A stretch of DNA of 9,188 nucleotides from Micromonosporaceae bacterium (GCA_019690055.1 JADGGF010000154.1:1-9188), one strand, 5' to 3'; counted from the first letter of the stretch, positions 1 through 5,614 are shown. Made by a program: numbers and translations. The notes: generated from the sequence alone by a model not told the origin.

Positions 1-455
1 CCACCGTGAGGACGATGGCCCGCATCATCGCCACCACCGAGGCCGGCGACCGGACCGTCCCCCGGCTGCAGCACGACCCGCGCACCCGGGGCGGGGCGAT
101 CACCAACGCCGCGGCGAACATCGCCCGCGCGATCGGCGCGAAGGCGTTGGTCGCGTTCAGTCAGACCGGCGACACCGTCCGTCGGCTGGCGCGGTTGCAC
201 TGCGAGCTGCCGCTGCTCGCCTTCACCCCCGACCCCGGCGTCCGCAACCAGCTGACGCTGAGCTGGGGCGTCGAGACATTCCTGGTCGACTATGTGGAGC
301 ACACCGACGCGATGTTCCGGCAGGTCGACCACGCGATGCTCGGCCTCGGTCGGGGCGTGCCCGGCGAGCTGGTCGTCGTGGTGGCTGGCACCCCCGCGGG
401 AACCCCGGGCTCCACGAACACCCTGAGGATCCACCAGCTAGGTTCTCTTTCGTGA
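1..455 (+). CDS. pyk: Pyruvate kinase, C-terminal part (5' truncated by the window edge)
   Basis: Pyruvate kinase converts phosphoenolpyruvate and ADP to pyruvate and ATP in the last step of glycolysis, in the cytoplasm. The open frame enters the window at base 3 and gives about 150 residues. It reads TVRTMARIIATTEAG, the end of the barrel region and its linker, and then the C-terminal regulatory domain. Family-typical landmarks are TRGGAITNAAANIA, GAKALVAFSQTGDTVRRL, PLLAFTPD, LSWGVETFLV, the helix around HTDAMFRQVD, and VVVVAGTPAGTPGSTNTLRIH near the end. These match actinobacterial enzymes well. The catalytic barrel lies upstream, so active-site residues cannot be checked. The stop codon overlaps the GTG of the thioesterase gene by 4 nt (GTGA), which suggests one transcript and translational coupling. 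Identity is by family recognition and is secure. Confidence 0.95.
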   Translation, partial: TVRTMARIIATTEAGDRTVPRLQHDPRTRGGAITNAAANIARAIGAKALVAFSQTGDTVRRLARLHCELPLLAFTPDPGVRNQLTLSWGVETFLVDYVEHTDAMFRQVDHAMLGLGRGVPGELVVVVAGTPAGTPGSTNTLRIHQLGSLS

Positions 456-1354
456 CCCATGCACCGTCCCCGGGCCCGTCCGAGCCGGACGCGGCCCAGG
501 ACGTCGTCGACCGGTTCCTGCGCCTGCTCGACCTGCGGGTCCTCGACGTCGACCGGTTCGAGGGGGTGAGCCCGGAGGCCGGGCCGCAGCGCGTCTTCGG
601 TGGGCAGGTGGCCGGACAGGCCCTGGTCGCCGCCGGCCGTACGGTCGACCCGGCCCGACGGGTCCACTCGCTTCACGCGTACTTCGTCCGGCCCGGCGAC
701 CCGGCGGTGCCCATCACGTACGTGGTCGACCGCGTGCGGGACGGGCGCTCGTTCTCGGTGCGGCGCTGCGTCGCCTACCAGTACGGCAAGGGCATCTTCT
801 CGATGTCGGCCTCGTTCCAGCGGGCCGAGGACGGGCTGGACCACCAGACCGAGGCGCCGCTGGACGTGCCGCCGCCGGAGGGCCTGCGTACGCTCGACGA
901 CCGCCTGGCCGCCAACCCAATGCGGCTGGCGTTCATGGGAGGTTGGCAGCGCCCGTTCGACGTGCGGTACATCGAGGAGCCGCCGTGGACGGGGCAGGGA
1001 CCGATCTCGGCATCGAAGCACATACGGGCCTGGATTCGTATCAAAGGCCGGCTGCCCGACGATCCGTTGCTGCACGCGTGCGCGCTGACCTACTGCTCTG
1101 ACCTCGTCCTGCTCGAGTCCGTCGTCGGGGTGCACGGCGAGGGGTTCGGGCCCGGGGGCATCATCGGGGCGAGCCTCGACCACGCCCTGTGGTTCCACCG
1201 TCCCTACCGGGCCGACGAGTGGTTCCTCTACGACTGCAGCAGTCCGTCCGCCTCGGGCGCCCGGGGCCTGGCGACCGGGCGGATGTTCACAATGGACGGT
1301 CGGCACATCGCCACCGCCGTCCAGGAGGGCCTGCTGCGCCGCGTCGGCGGCTGA
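452..1354 (+). CDS. tesB: Acyl-CoA thioesterase II (TesB family), double hotdog
   Basis: This enzyme hydrolyses acyl-CoA thioesters to free fatty acid and CoA in the cytoplasm. The 300-aa product (E. coli TesB is 286 aa) has two hotdog domains. The first carries VFGGQVAGQALVAAGRTV (residues 48-65) and HSLHAYFVRPGD (72-83). The second carries YCSDLVLLES (214-223), ASLDHALWFHRPYR (240-253) and TAVQEGLLRR (288-297). The E. coli catalytic residues Asp204, Thr228 and Gln278 align by exact spacing (+24, +74) with Asp217, Ser241 and Gln291, so Ser replaces Thr. From memory this is common in actinobacterial homologues. The GTG start is chosen because it overlaps the pyk stop and only a weak AGG lies upstream, which fits coupled translation. 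A pyk-tesB order is familiar in actinomycetes, though the substrate in the cell is not obvious from it. Confidence 0.93.
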   Translation: MTHAPSPGPSEPDAAQDVVDRFLRLLDLRVLDVDRFEGVSPEAGPQRVFGGQVAGQALVAAGRTVDPARRVHSLHAYFVRPGDPAVPITYVVDRVRDGRSFSVRRCVAYQYGKGIFSMSASFQRAEDGLDHQTEAPLDVPPPEGLRTLDDRLAANPMRLAFMGGWQRPFDVRYIEEPPWTGQGPISASKHIRAWIRIKGRLPDDPLLHACALTYCSDLVLLESVVGVHGEGFGPGGIIGASLDHALWFHRPYRADEWFLYDCSSPSASGARGLATGRMFTMDGRHIATAVQEGLLRRVGG

Positions 1355-1380
1355 CCCGCGCCGGGGTGAGCGCGTGAAGA

Positions 1381-1399
1381 TCAACTCGTACGCGGTTGA
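1381..1399. promoter_or_regulatory. Inverted repeat TCAAC-N9-GTTGA overlapping the -35 of the Rrf2 gene
   Basis: TCAAC at 1381-1385 and GTTGA at 1395-1399 are perfect 5-bp arms separated by 9 nt. The right arm forms most of the TTGAC -35-like element of the promoter reading into the Rrf2 regulator. Rrf2 proteins usually bind imperfect dyads over their own promoters, so this is a candidate autoregulatory operator. The arms are short and the spacer is not symmetric, so chance cannot be excluded. Confidence 0.35.
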
Positions 1400-1422
1400 C
1401 CAAGATCGCGTCGGCCTATACT
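1396..1422 (+). promoter_or_regulatory. Promoter of the Rrf2 regulator gene (leaderless)
   Basis: TATACT at 1417-1422 is a near-consensus -10. TTGACC at 1396-1401 is a good -35, with a rather short 15-nt spacer. Seven nucleotides separate the -10 from the GTG at 1430, so the expected transcription start is the first base of the start codon. No Shine-Dalgarno sequence lies upstream, which agrees with a leaderless mRNA. Confidence 0.65.
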
Positions 1423-1429
1423 CCTCGGT

Positions 1430-1888
1430 GTGCGTCTGAACGCTCGGGTGGACTACGGGCTGCGGGCCGTCGTGGAGATGGCCGCGGTCGGGGCGTCCGC
1501 CGCCAACCCGGTCACTGCGGAGCGGATCGCCTCCGCCCAGGACATTCCGCCCAAATTCCTGGAGAGCATCCTGCTGCAGCTGCGCCGGGGTGGAATCGTC
1601 AACTCGCAGCGCGGGCCGGAGGGCGGTTACTGGCTGGCCCGGCCGGCCGAGGAGATCTCGCTCGCCGAGGTGATCCGGGTGATCGACGGGCCATTGGCCA
1701 ACATCCGTGGTCAACGGCCGGAGGATCTGGGTTATCCCGGGGCGGCCGCGGCGCTGCAGGAGGTCTGGATCGCGTTGCGGGCCAGCGAACGCCACATCCT
1801 CGAGCAGGTCACGGTGGCCAACGTCGCCCAGAACCGGCTGCCCAAGCGCGTCCGGGCCCTGGCCGCTGACCCCGCCGCCTGGACCTGA
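1430..1888 (+). CDS. Rrf2 family transcriptional regulator without cysteines
   Basis: This is a predicted dimeric winged-helix DNA-binding repressor of 152 aa, a normal length for the family. The N-terminus MRLNARVDYGLRAVVEMA is the standard Rrf2 first helix. The HTH spans about residues 28-56 (VTAERIASAQDIPPKFLESI), and the wing carries the hallmark RGPEGGYWLARP (61-72), followed by the ISLAEVIRVIDGPL segment. IscR, NsrR and RsrR use cysteines to hold an Fe-S cluster, but this protein contains no cysteine at all. It therefore probably senses a small molecule or protein partner, as CymR does, rather than a cluster. The GTG start is set by the leaderless promoter; an overlapping GTG at 1428 is out of frame. 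The gene stands alone, 75 bp after the thioesterase gene, and its targets are not apparent. Confidence 0.9.
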   Translation: MRLNARVDYGLRAVVEMAAVGASAANPVTAERIASAQDIPPKFLESILLQLRRGGIVNSQRGPEGGYWLARPAEEISLAEVIRVIDGPLANIRGQRPEDLGYPGAAAALQEVWIALRASERHILEQVTVANVAQNRLPKRVRALAADPAAWT

Positions 1889-1960
1889 TCCCGCGACCCG
1901 GCGCAGCCGTTGCACCCACTTCGTTTCCCTGCTCACGCATCCGTACTCTCCTCGTAGGTG

Positions 1961-1979
1961 CGAGCGGACTGTGCGCTCG
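1961..1979. repeat. Inverted repeat CGAGCG-N7-CGCTCG upstream of the TOBE regulator
   Basis: Perfect 6-bp arms lie at 1961-1966 and 1974-1979, separated by GACTGTG. The repeat sits 52 bp before the start codon at 2031 and just before the tandem 20-bp repeat. It could be a protein-binding dyad or a weak transcript-end hairpin for the Rrf2 gene; there is no T-tract. Assignment is tentative. Confidence 0.35.
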
Positions 1980-1984
1980 ATGTC

Positions 1985-2024
1985 GCAGATGCGAGGAATA
2001 TGGTGCAGATCCGAGGAATAGGGT
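1985..2024 (+). repeat. Tandem direct repeat, 2 x 20 bp, directly before the TOBE regulator
   Basis: Unit 1 at 1985-2004 (GCAGATGCGAGGAATATGGT) is followed without a gap by unit 2 at 2005-2024 (GCAGATCCGAGGAATAGGGT), 18 of 20 positions identical. Each unit ends in a TANNNT hexamer (TATGGT, TAGGGT). The second lies 6 nt before the GTG at 2031. The repeat therefore overlaps the core promoter and places two identical faces about two helical turns apart, as expected for cooperative binding by a regulator, perhaps the encoded protein itself. Confidence 0.7.
2019..2024 (+). promoter_or_regulatory. -10 element of the TOBE regulator gene (leaderless)
   Basis: TAGGGT fits the actinobacterial TANNNT -10 and is followed by 6 nt and then the GTG at 2031. 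This predicts a leaderless mRNA. No recognisable -35 is seen at the usual distance, where the first repeat unit lies instead; an activator bound to the repeat could supply it. A GAGG at 2013-2016 is too far upstream to serve well as a ribosome site. Confidence 0.5.
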
Positions 2025-2030
2025 GATTGT

Positions 2031-2420
2031 GTGACCGTGTACCGGATCGGCGAGGCGGCGGAGCTGTTGGGCGTGAGCACGGACACCGTGCGCCGCTGGG
2101 TCGACAGCGGCCGGCTGACGGCGATCCGGGACGAGCACGGCCACCGGGTGATCGAGGGGTCGGCGCTGGCCGCGTTTGCTCGGTCCCTGGCCGACGAGCC
2201 CGACGAGCGGGCGAACCGGTCGTCGGCCCGCAATCGGTTGCGGGGCATCGTCACCAACATCGTGCGGGACGGTGTCGTGGCCCAGGTCGACCTGCAGGCC
2301 GGTCCGTTCCGGATCGTGTCGCTGATGAGCCGAGAGGCGGTCGACGCGCTCGGCCTGGAGGTCGGGTCGCGCGCCGTGGCCGTCATCAAATCGACAACCG
2401 TTGTCATCGAGAGCGGCTGA
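2031..2420 (+). CDS. MerR-type HTH / TOBE (molbindin-like) regulator
   Basis: This is a 129-aa protein with two modules. Residues 3-52 form an excisionase/MerR-like HTH (YRIGEAAELLGVSTDTVRRW, then the wing DEHGHRVIEGSAL). Residues 64-128 form a single TOBE/Mop domain with the typical SSARNRLRGIVTNIVRDGVV, an inner AQVDLQAG strand, SREAVDALGLEVGS and the final AVIKSTTVVIE. Mop-type TOBE domains bind molybdate or tungstate, usually at oligomer interfaces, so this is probably an oxyanion-responsive DNA-binding protein, similar in concept to ModE but smaller and with the HTH from a different family. No molybdate transporter (modABC) or molybdopterin gene is present in the window, so the ligand is inferred from the domain only. 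The GTG start follows a leaderless -10 and keeps the full HTH. Confidence 0.88.
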   Translation: MTVYRIGEAAELLGVSTDTVRRWVDSGRLTAIRDEHGHRVIEGSALAAFARSLADEPDERANRSSARNRLRGIVTNIVRDGVVAQVDLQAGPFRIVSLMSREAVDALGLEVGSRAVAVIKSTTVVIESG

Positions 2421-2432
2421 GGCGACGTCATC

Positions 2433-2476
2433 GGGGTCCTGTCCCCCGGGATATGCCGCCGCCAGGGTTGGCGGCG
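2433..2476 (+). other. Two small GC-rich hairpins between the TOBE and double-HTH genes
   Basis: GGGG (2433-2436) can pair with CCCC (2443-2446) across TCCTGT. Then CGCCGCC (2457-2463) pairs perfectly with GGCGGCG (2470-2476) across AGGGTT. No T-tract follows. These could weakly terminate the upstream transcript or shape the leader of the next gene, whose start lies 27 nt further on. The 83-bp gap holds no clear promoter. Confidence 0.35.
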
Positions 2477-2503
2477 CTGAGCCCGATGAGCAGGGGTGAG
2501 CGG

Positions 2504-3259
2504 GTGAGCGAGGATTCGGTCTTCGGGGTTCGCCTGGCTCGACTGCTGCGGCACTGGCGGATGGGCGTCGGTCATCTGTCGCGGATCACCGGGGTTTCTG
2601 AGCGTGAACTCGAGGCGGTACTCAACGGCGCCACGCCGCGCTCATCCCTGATCCGGCGACTCGCCCCCGCGCTCAACTTCCATGCTGCGGACCTCTTCGC
2701 GGTGGCTGGACTAGCCGTGCCGGACGACCTCTCGTACTGGGACGACAGAGCCGGGTCGGCCATCGAGGAACTCGTCACGCAGGCCATGCGTCTGCGGCCC
2801 GACGGTCTTGGCCTCCTGCGCCGGCACGTTCGCGCAGTTCCTCGACAGCGGCGGACCACACCGTCGGCGTTGCCATCGCCCGCACAGTATGGGACGAGTT
2901 CTGGCGCGTCGATCGTGCGCATGCTTCACAACCGGAACCTGGACTGGCTGAACTCGGCCAGGGTCCTGTTTCGGCTGACCGGGGTAGGTCCACTGTCCGC
3001 GGCGACGATCGGAGCGGTCGGCTACGGCAGCACAGAGCTGACGCCCGACCTACTGACCGGACTCTCAATCGTGCTGGCGATCCGCGCCGACGACCTGGCC
3101 GCCCTGGGTGGCCTTGAACTGGCTCAAAGGACCCCGCCGGTTGACCCGAGGGTCAGCGAGGTGGCCGAACTGATCTGGGAGGTCCGAGACCTGACGGTCG
3201 ACCAACTACGGCGCGTGTGCGACCAGGTGAGATCAGGGGCGTGCGCGGACGTGGCGTGA
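2504..3259 (+). CDS. Protein with two tandem XRE-like helix-turn-helix halves
   Basis: This is a predicted cytoplasmic DNA-binding protein of 251 aa. The first half has FGVRLARLLRHWRM, then an XRE-type HTH (LSRITGVSERELEAVLNG, residues 25-42) and a helical tail ending LRPDGLGLLRRHVRAV (97-112). After a Pro/Ser/Thr-rich linker (about 113-134) the pattern recurs: IVRMLHNRNLDW, LFRLTGVGPLSAATIGAVGYG (155-175), RADDLAALGGL, and LTVDQLRRVCDQVRSG (230-245). The protein thus looks like an internal duplication. I recognise it as a widespread actinomycete hypothetical of the XRE superfamily, but know no function. The GTG at 2504 is chosen because AGGGG at 2492-2496 lies 7 nt upstream. ATG 2486 is in frame but lacks a ribosome site. 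An open frame continues further upstream, overlapping the TOBE gene, and is not coding there. Confidence 0.82.
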   Translation: MSEDSVFGVRLARLLRHWRMGVGHLSRITGVSERELEAVLNGATPRSSLIRRLAPALNFHAADLFAVAGLAVPDDLSYWDDRAGSAIEELVTQAMRLRPDGLGLLRRHVRAVPRQRRTTPSALPSPAQYGTSSGASIVRMLHNRNLDWLNSARVLFRLTGVGPLSAATIGAVGYGSTELTPDLLTGLSIVLAIRADDLAALGGLELAQRTPPVDPRVSEVAELIWEVRDLTVDQLRRVCDQVRSGACADVA

Positions 3260-3456
3260 CACATGGCGTAGCCGGATGACGGCCGCCTGGGAATATTCCG
3301 ATCCCTGTCCGTCCCGGGGCCAAGCTGCCGGCCGGGCGTTTCCCGCTTTGTGCCGTGATGCCGGGGTAACCAGTTGTGGGGACGGATACGCCAACGGCGA
3401 CGTATGTCCTCGCAGACGTACGTCTCCCGGGGGCGGGCACCGGTGGTTGCCGCGGC
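3260..3456. other. Gap between convergent regulator genes, with short palindromes
   Basis: This 197-bp stretch separates the 3' ends of two convergent genes. It holds a perfect AT-rich palindrome GGAATATTCC (3290-3299). It also has a possible imperfect hairpin (CCCGGGGCC 3313-3321 with GGCCGGG 3330-3336, two-base bulge) that could end transcripts, and the GACGTA repeat pair described separately. I find no convincing gene: the short open frames have poor codon use and lack ribosome sites. Confidence 0.5.
3399..3425. repeat. Paired GACGTAYGTC elements, the second a 12-bp perfect palindrome
   Basis: GACGTATGTC at 3399-3408 is followed at 16-bp spacing by GACGTACGTC at 3415-3424. The second copy extends to the perfect palindrome AGACGTACGTCT (3414-3425). 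The two copies differ at one base. Such paired dyads resemble a transcription-factor site, yet they lie at the 3' end of convergent genes, where no promoter is evident. Confidence 0.45.
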
Positions 3457-3765
3457 CTACGAGGTTGACCGCTCCCGCACTCGAGCGCTGCGGCCCGAGG
3501 GTGGGTGTTTGGAGCGGTTTTTCGGCTGATTGATCTCGGACCACACGGCGTCGAGGGAGAGGCCGAGGGCGTCGGCGATGGCGGCGATGGTCGCGAAGGC
3601 CGGGGTGGCCACGCGGCCGGACTCGATCTTCCGTAGGGTCTCCGGGGAGACACCGGCGTGCAGGGCGGTATCGAGCATGGATCGGTCGCCGCGGGCGCGA
3701 CGCAGGAGAGCGCCGAGACGCCGCCCACGCTCCACCTCGTCGGGGGACAGCGGCAGCCTGACCAT
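3457..3765 (-). CDS. XRE family regulator divergent from methionine aminopeptidase
   Basis: This is a small cytoplasmic DNA-binding protein of 102 aa. Residues about 14-75 form the HTH_3/XRE domain: RLGALLRRARGDRSMLDTAL, then AGVSPETLRKIESGRVATPAF (recognition helix with IESGR) and IAAIADALGLSLDAVW. The last 25 residues are basic, low in structure and probably disordered. The ATG at 3765 is chosen because homologues I recall begin MVRLPL and because a TAGAAT -10 sits exactly 7 nt upstream, giving a leaderless mRNA. An upstream in-frame extension of 17 codons would read through the promoter. It faces away from the MetAP gene with a palindrome between them, so it probably represses itself and the MetAP gene. 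The same pairing seems familiar from Streptomyces genomes. Confidence 0.88.
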   Translation of the reverse strand: MVRLPLSPDEVERGRRLGALLRRARGDRSMLDTALHAGVSPETLRKIESGRVATPAFATIAAIADALGLSLDAVWSEINQPKNRSKHPPSGRSARVRERSTS

Positions 3766-3772
3766 GGCGCCG

Positions 3773-3778
3773 ATTCTA
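3773..3778 (-). promoter_or_regulatory. -10 element of the leftward XRE gene (leaderless)
   Basis: On the minus strand the hexamer reads TAGAAT and is followed by 7 nt (CGGCGCC) and then the ATG at 3765, so transcription should begin at the start codon. No clear -35 is seen. The palindrome ATACCGGTAT abuts this box on its upstream side, so a bound repressor would block the promoter. Confidence 0.6.
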
Positions 3779-3788
3779 ATACCGGTAT
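3779..3788. promoter_or_regulatory. Candidate operator ATACCGGTAT between XRE and MetAP genes
   Basis: This is a perfect 10-bp palindrome in an otherwise asymmetric 65-bp intergenic region. It touches the leftward -10 and overlaps the first three bases of the rightward -10 (TATAGT). A single dimer bound here would control both promoters. XRE regulators commonly bind such short dyads, and the adjacent XRE gene is the obvious candidate for the cognate protein. Confidence 0.6.
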
Positions 3789-3791
3789 AGT
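3786..3791 (+). promoter_or_regulatory. -10 element of the MetAP gene
   Basis: TATAGT matches the -10 consensus well. It predicts a start near 3798 and a leader of about 33 nt before the GTG at 3831. No -35 of note lies 17 nt upstream. Confidence 0.5.
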
Positions 3792-3830
3792 TATGCCGGC
3801 AGAGTGTTCGGAGCACGGGAAGGGCGCCAC

Positions 3831-4607
3831 GTGATCGAGATACTGGGCCCCGTCGAGCTGTCGCGGGCGAGGGACACGGGAGCTCTGGTCGCGGGCATCC
3901 TGCAGACCCTGAAGGGCCGCTGCCGGCCGGGCGTGAATCTCCTGGACATCGACCGGTGGGCTAAGAAGCTGATCCTTGAGGCTGGGGCCGAGTCCTGCTA
4001 TGTCGACTACGAGCCGAAGTCGTTCGGGCGCGGTCCCTTCGGCCACTACATCTGTACGTCCGTCAACGACGCCGTGCTGCACGGGCGGCCGTACAACTAC
4101 ACACTCGCCAACGGCGACCTGCTGACGCTCGACCTGGCGGTCTGCCTCAACGGAGTCGTCGCGGACTCGGCCGTCAGTTTCATCGTGGGCGATGCCCGGC
4201 CCCCGGAGAGCGTCGCGCTGATCGAGGCGACCGAGCGTGCGTTGCAGGCAGGGATAGCCGCGGCGCGGCCCGGCGCTCGTGTCGGCGACATCTCCCACGC
4301 CATCGGCTCGTCGCTGCGCGCGGCGGGGTACGAGGTCAACACCCAGTTCGGCGGCCACGGCGTCGGGTCGACGATGCACCAGGAGCCGCACGTTCCGAAC
4401 ATGGGGCAGCCCGGCCGGGGGTATTTGCTGCGCCCGGGAATGCTGCTGGCCCTGGAACCGTGGATCATGGCCGACACCGACAAACTCGTCGTCGACGCCG
4501 ACGGCTGGACGTTGCGCAGCGCGACCGGCTGCCGGACTGCCCACAGTGAACACACGATCGCCATCACCGACGACGGCGCCGAGATCCTCACCGTGCCGCG
4601 ACCCTGA
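3831..4607 (+). CDS. map: Type I methionine aminopeptidase (accessory copy)
   Basis: This metalloenzyme removes the initiator methionine from proteins in the cytoplasm. The 258-aa pita-bread fold is complete. His84 (VNDAVLHG) matches the substrate-site His. The five metal ligands align as Asp101 (LTLDLAV), Asp112 (VVADSAV), His176 (FGGHGVGS), Glu209 (LALEPW) and Glu240 (SEHTIAI). His183 (TMHQEPHV) matches the second active-site His. The N-terminus lacks the zinc-finger extension of some actinobacterial Map proteins. The GTG at 3831 has a strong GGGAAGGG 6 nt upstream and gives MIEILGP, a usual start; the in-frame GTG at 3804 has no ribosome site. Housekeeping map normally sits in the ribosomal protein/secY/adk cluster. 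Its place here, next to a dedicated XRE regulator, suggests an additional, regulated copy with a special role, which the sequence does not reveal. Confidence 0.93.
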   Translation: MIEILGPVELSRARDTGALVAGILQTLKGRCRPGVNLLDIDRWAKKLILEAGAESCYVDYEPKSFGRGPFGHYICTSVNDAVLHGRPYNYTLANGDLLTLDLAVCLNGVVADSAVSFIVGDARPPESVALIEATERALQAGIAAARPGARVGDISHAIGSSLRAAGYEVNTQFGGHGVGSTMHQEPHVPNMGQPGRGYLLRPGMLLALEPWIMADTDKLVVDADGWTLRSATGCRTAHSEHTIAITDDGAEILTVPRP

Positions 4608-5341
4608 TGGCGGCGGCGCAGGCCAGCCCGGTCGAGCCGGCCACCTTCGCGCCCCAAGAGCCGATACGGACAGTGACGGAGTGCCGTTCGAGCATGGGAC
4701 ATCTGCCTCCTCCTTTGCTCTGCTTACCGAGACGCAACACACTGCTACCAGGTAAGATTCAGGCACAGAAGATCTACGTTCTAAGAGAGTCGGTCACGCA
4801 CGGTATGGACGCGGGATGTGCGGACCTACGTGCGTCGTTGTACGGGTGCTGGCGTTTGAGGGATCTGCTGGCGTCGAGTGGTCTGGTGCCGTGATGCGTA
4901 CGGGTAAGCAGAGCGAGTCGCCAGACGGGACCGTTCCGTGACGCTCGCCGGCGTTGGTTACCGGGGGCGTGGCGGGCCTAACGTTCACAGAGCGTAGCCA
5001 CGAATCGTCCACTTATCAACAGGCATACCTCGATCTTGCCTGGTGGCGCCCCGTTGCGTCTGTGTCAGCAGAGCAAAGTCTCGCGCGCACTTCTCTGGGC
5101 GCCGACGAGTTCCGATCACCGTACGTAGTCGCGCGCCGTCGGCCATGAGGGAGACCGAGCCCACTGAGAACGCAGTCGCGCGATGTACGGACCATGATCG
5201 GCGTGGTCACTCTGGCCGCTTCCTCGGCGGGGCGTGGAAGGCCGGGCAACGGGAAATCAGCAGGCGGCAGCCGACGCAGCGCGGGCCCGGCGCTTCACAC
5301 CGCACTGGCCCACGCCGCCACCGTCTTACCGGGACATTCCA
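4608..5341. other. Long gene-poor stretch; no convincing CDS
   Basis: About 730 bp with visibly lower and less patterned GC than its neighbours. Open frames on both strands are short, overlap one another, lack ribosome sites and do not show GC-biased third positions. A rightward frame at 4607-4894 touches the MetAP stop, but its product (rich in Ser, Leu and Cys) resembles nothing I know. Visible structure is slight: a 13-bp near-repeat (ACGTAGTCGCGCG at 5123-5135, ACGCAGTCGCGCG at 5170-5182) and a small dyad ACGG/CCGT around 4925-4939. It may be decayed coding sequence, as the adjoining broken gene suggests. I find no tRNA, IS ends or known RNA. Confidence 0.45.
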
Positions 5342-5589
5342 GTGCTAGAGGCGGCCGGCTGGGACCGGCTCGCCGAGCAGTCCGCCGACGCGCTGGAGGC
5401 GCTGACGCCGGTGCGGGCCCGGGTCCTCATCGGCCTGGCCAACAGCCCGTGGTCGACCCGGCCGAGGTCCACCGGCGGCTACGGAGCCGGGTGTCGCGGC
5501 TGCGCGCCGAACTTGACCGGATCCGCGCCCGTCGGACCGCACCGGGAAGCTCCGGACGATCCTCCGGCAGCCGGTGGCGCCGCCCGTGA
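5342..5589 (+). pseudogene. Small helical protein gene split by a 1-nt frameshift
   Basis: From the GTG at 5342 the frame reads VLEAAGWDRLAEQSADAL, then EALTPVRARVLIGLANSP up to about 5449, and there loses its coding character. The -1 frame takes over at 5449 as VVDPAEVHRRLRSRVSRL, then RAELDRIRARR, and ends at TGA 5587-5589. The two halves join into one sensible helical protein of about 82 aa if one G is restored in the run CCCGTGG at 5446-5452. Third-position GC bias switches frame at the same point. Coding character may begin earlier, near 5250, with AAADAARARRFTPHW in the first frame. No slippery heptamer is present, so a real indel or a sequencing error is more likely than programmed frameshifting. 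I do not recognise the family, and the function is unknown. Confidence 0.5.
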
Positions 5590-5591
5590 CC

Positions 5592-5605
5592 GCGGTGTGG
5601 ACCGC
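5592..5605 (+). terminator. Small hairpin just after the frameshifted gene
   Basis: GCGGT (5592-5596) pairs with ACCGC (5601-5605) across GTGG, starting 2 nt after the TGA. The stem is short and no T-tract follows, so it is at best a weak terminator. Its position directly behind a stop codon is the main argument. Confidence 0.3.
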
Positions 5606-5614
5606 CGGAGCCAA

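Noticed and set aside
2027..2503. N-terminal extension of the double-HTH gene to 2027
   Set aside because: It would overlap the TOBE gene completely in another frame. The extension is low-complexity Arg/Gly/Pro, and a good ribosome site favours GTG 2504.
290..2575. Minus-strand open frame of 761 codons across pyk, tesB, the Rrf2 gene and the TOBE gene
   Set aside because: It is antisense to four recognisable proteins. Its translation is Arg/Pro/Gly-rich with no family motifs, as expected for an open antisense frame in high-GC DNA.
3276..3533. 85-codon rightward frame overlapping the end of the XRE gene
   Set aside because: It is antisense to the XRE 3' end, without a ribosome site and of low-complexity composition.
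4683..4705. GTTCGAG resembling a tRNA T-loop
   Set aside because: The flanking five bases do not form a T stem, and no anticodon or acceptor stem can be drawn around it.
4607..4894. 95-codon frame abutting the MetAP stop
   Set aside because: It has no ribosome site, third-position bias is weak, and the composition is atypical; it recalls no family. It cannot be excluded but is not supported.
5446..5452. Programmed -1 ribosomal frameshift in the broken small gene
   Set aside because: There is no X XXY YYZ slippery heptamer and no obvious downstream pseudoknot; a simple deletion or read error explains it.
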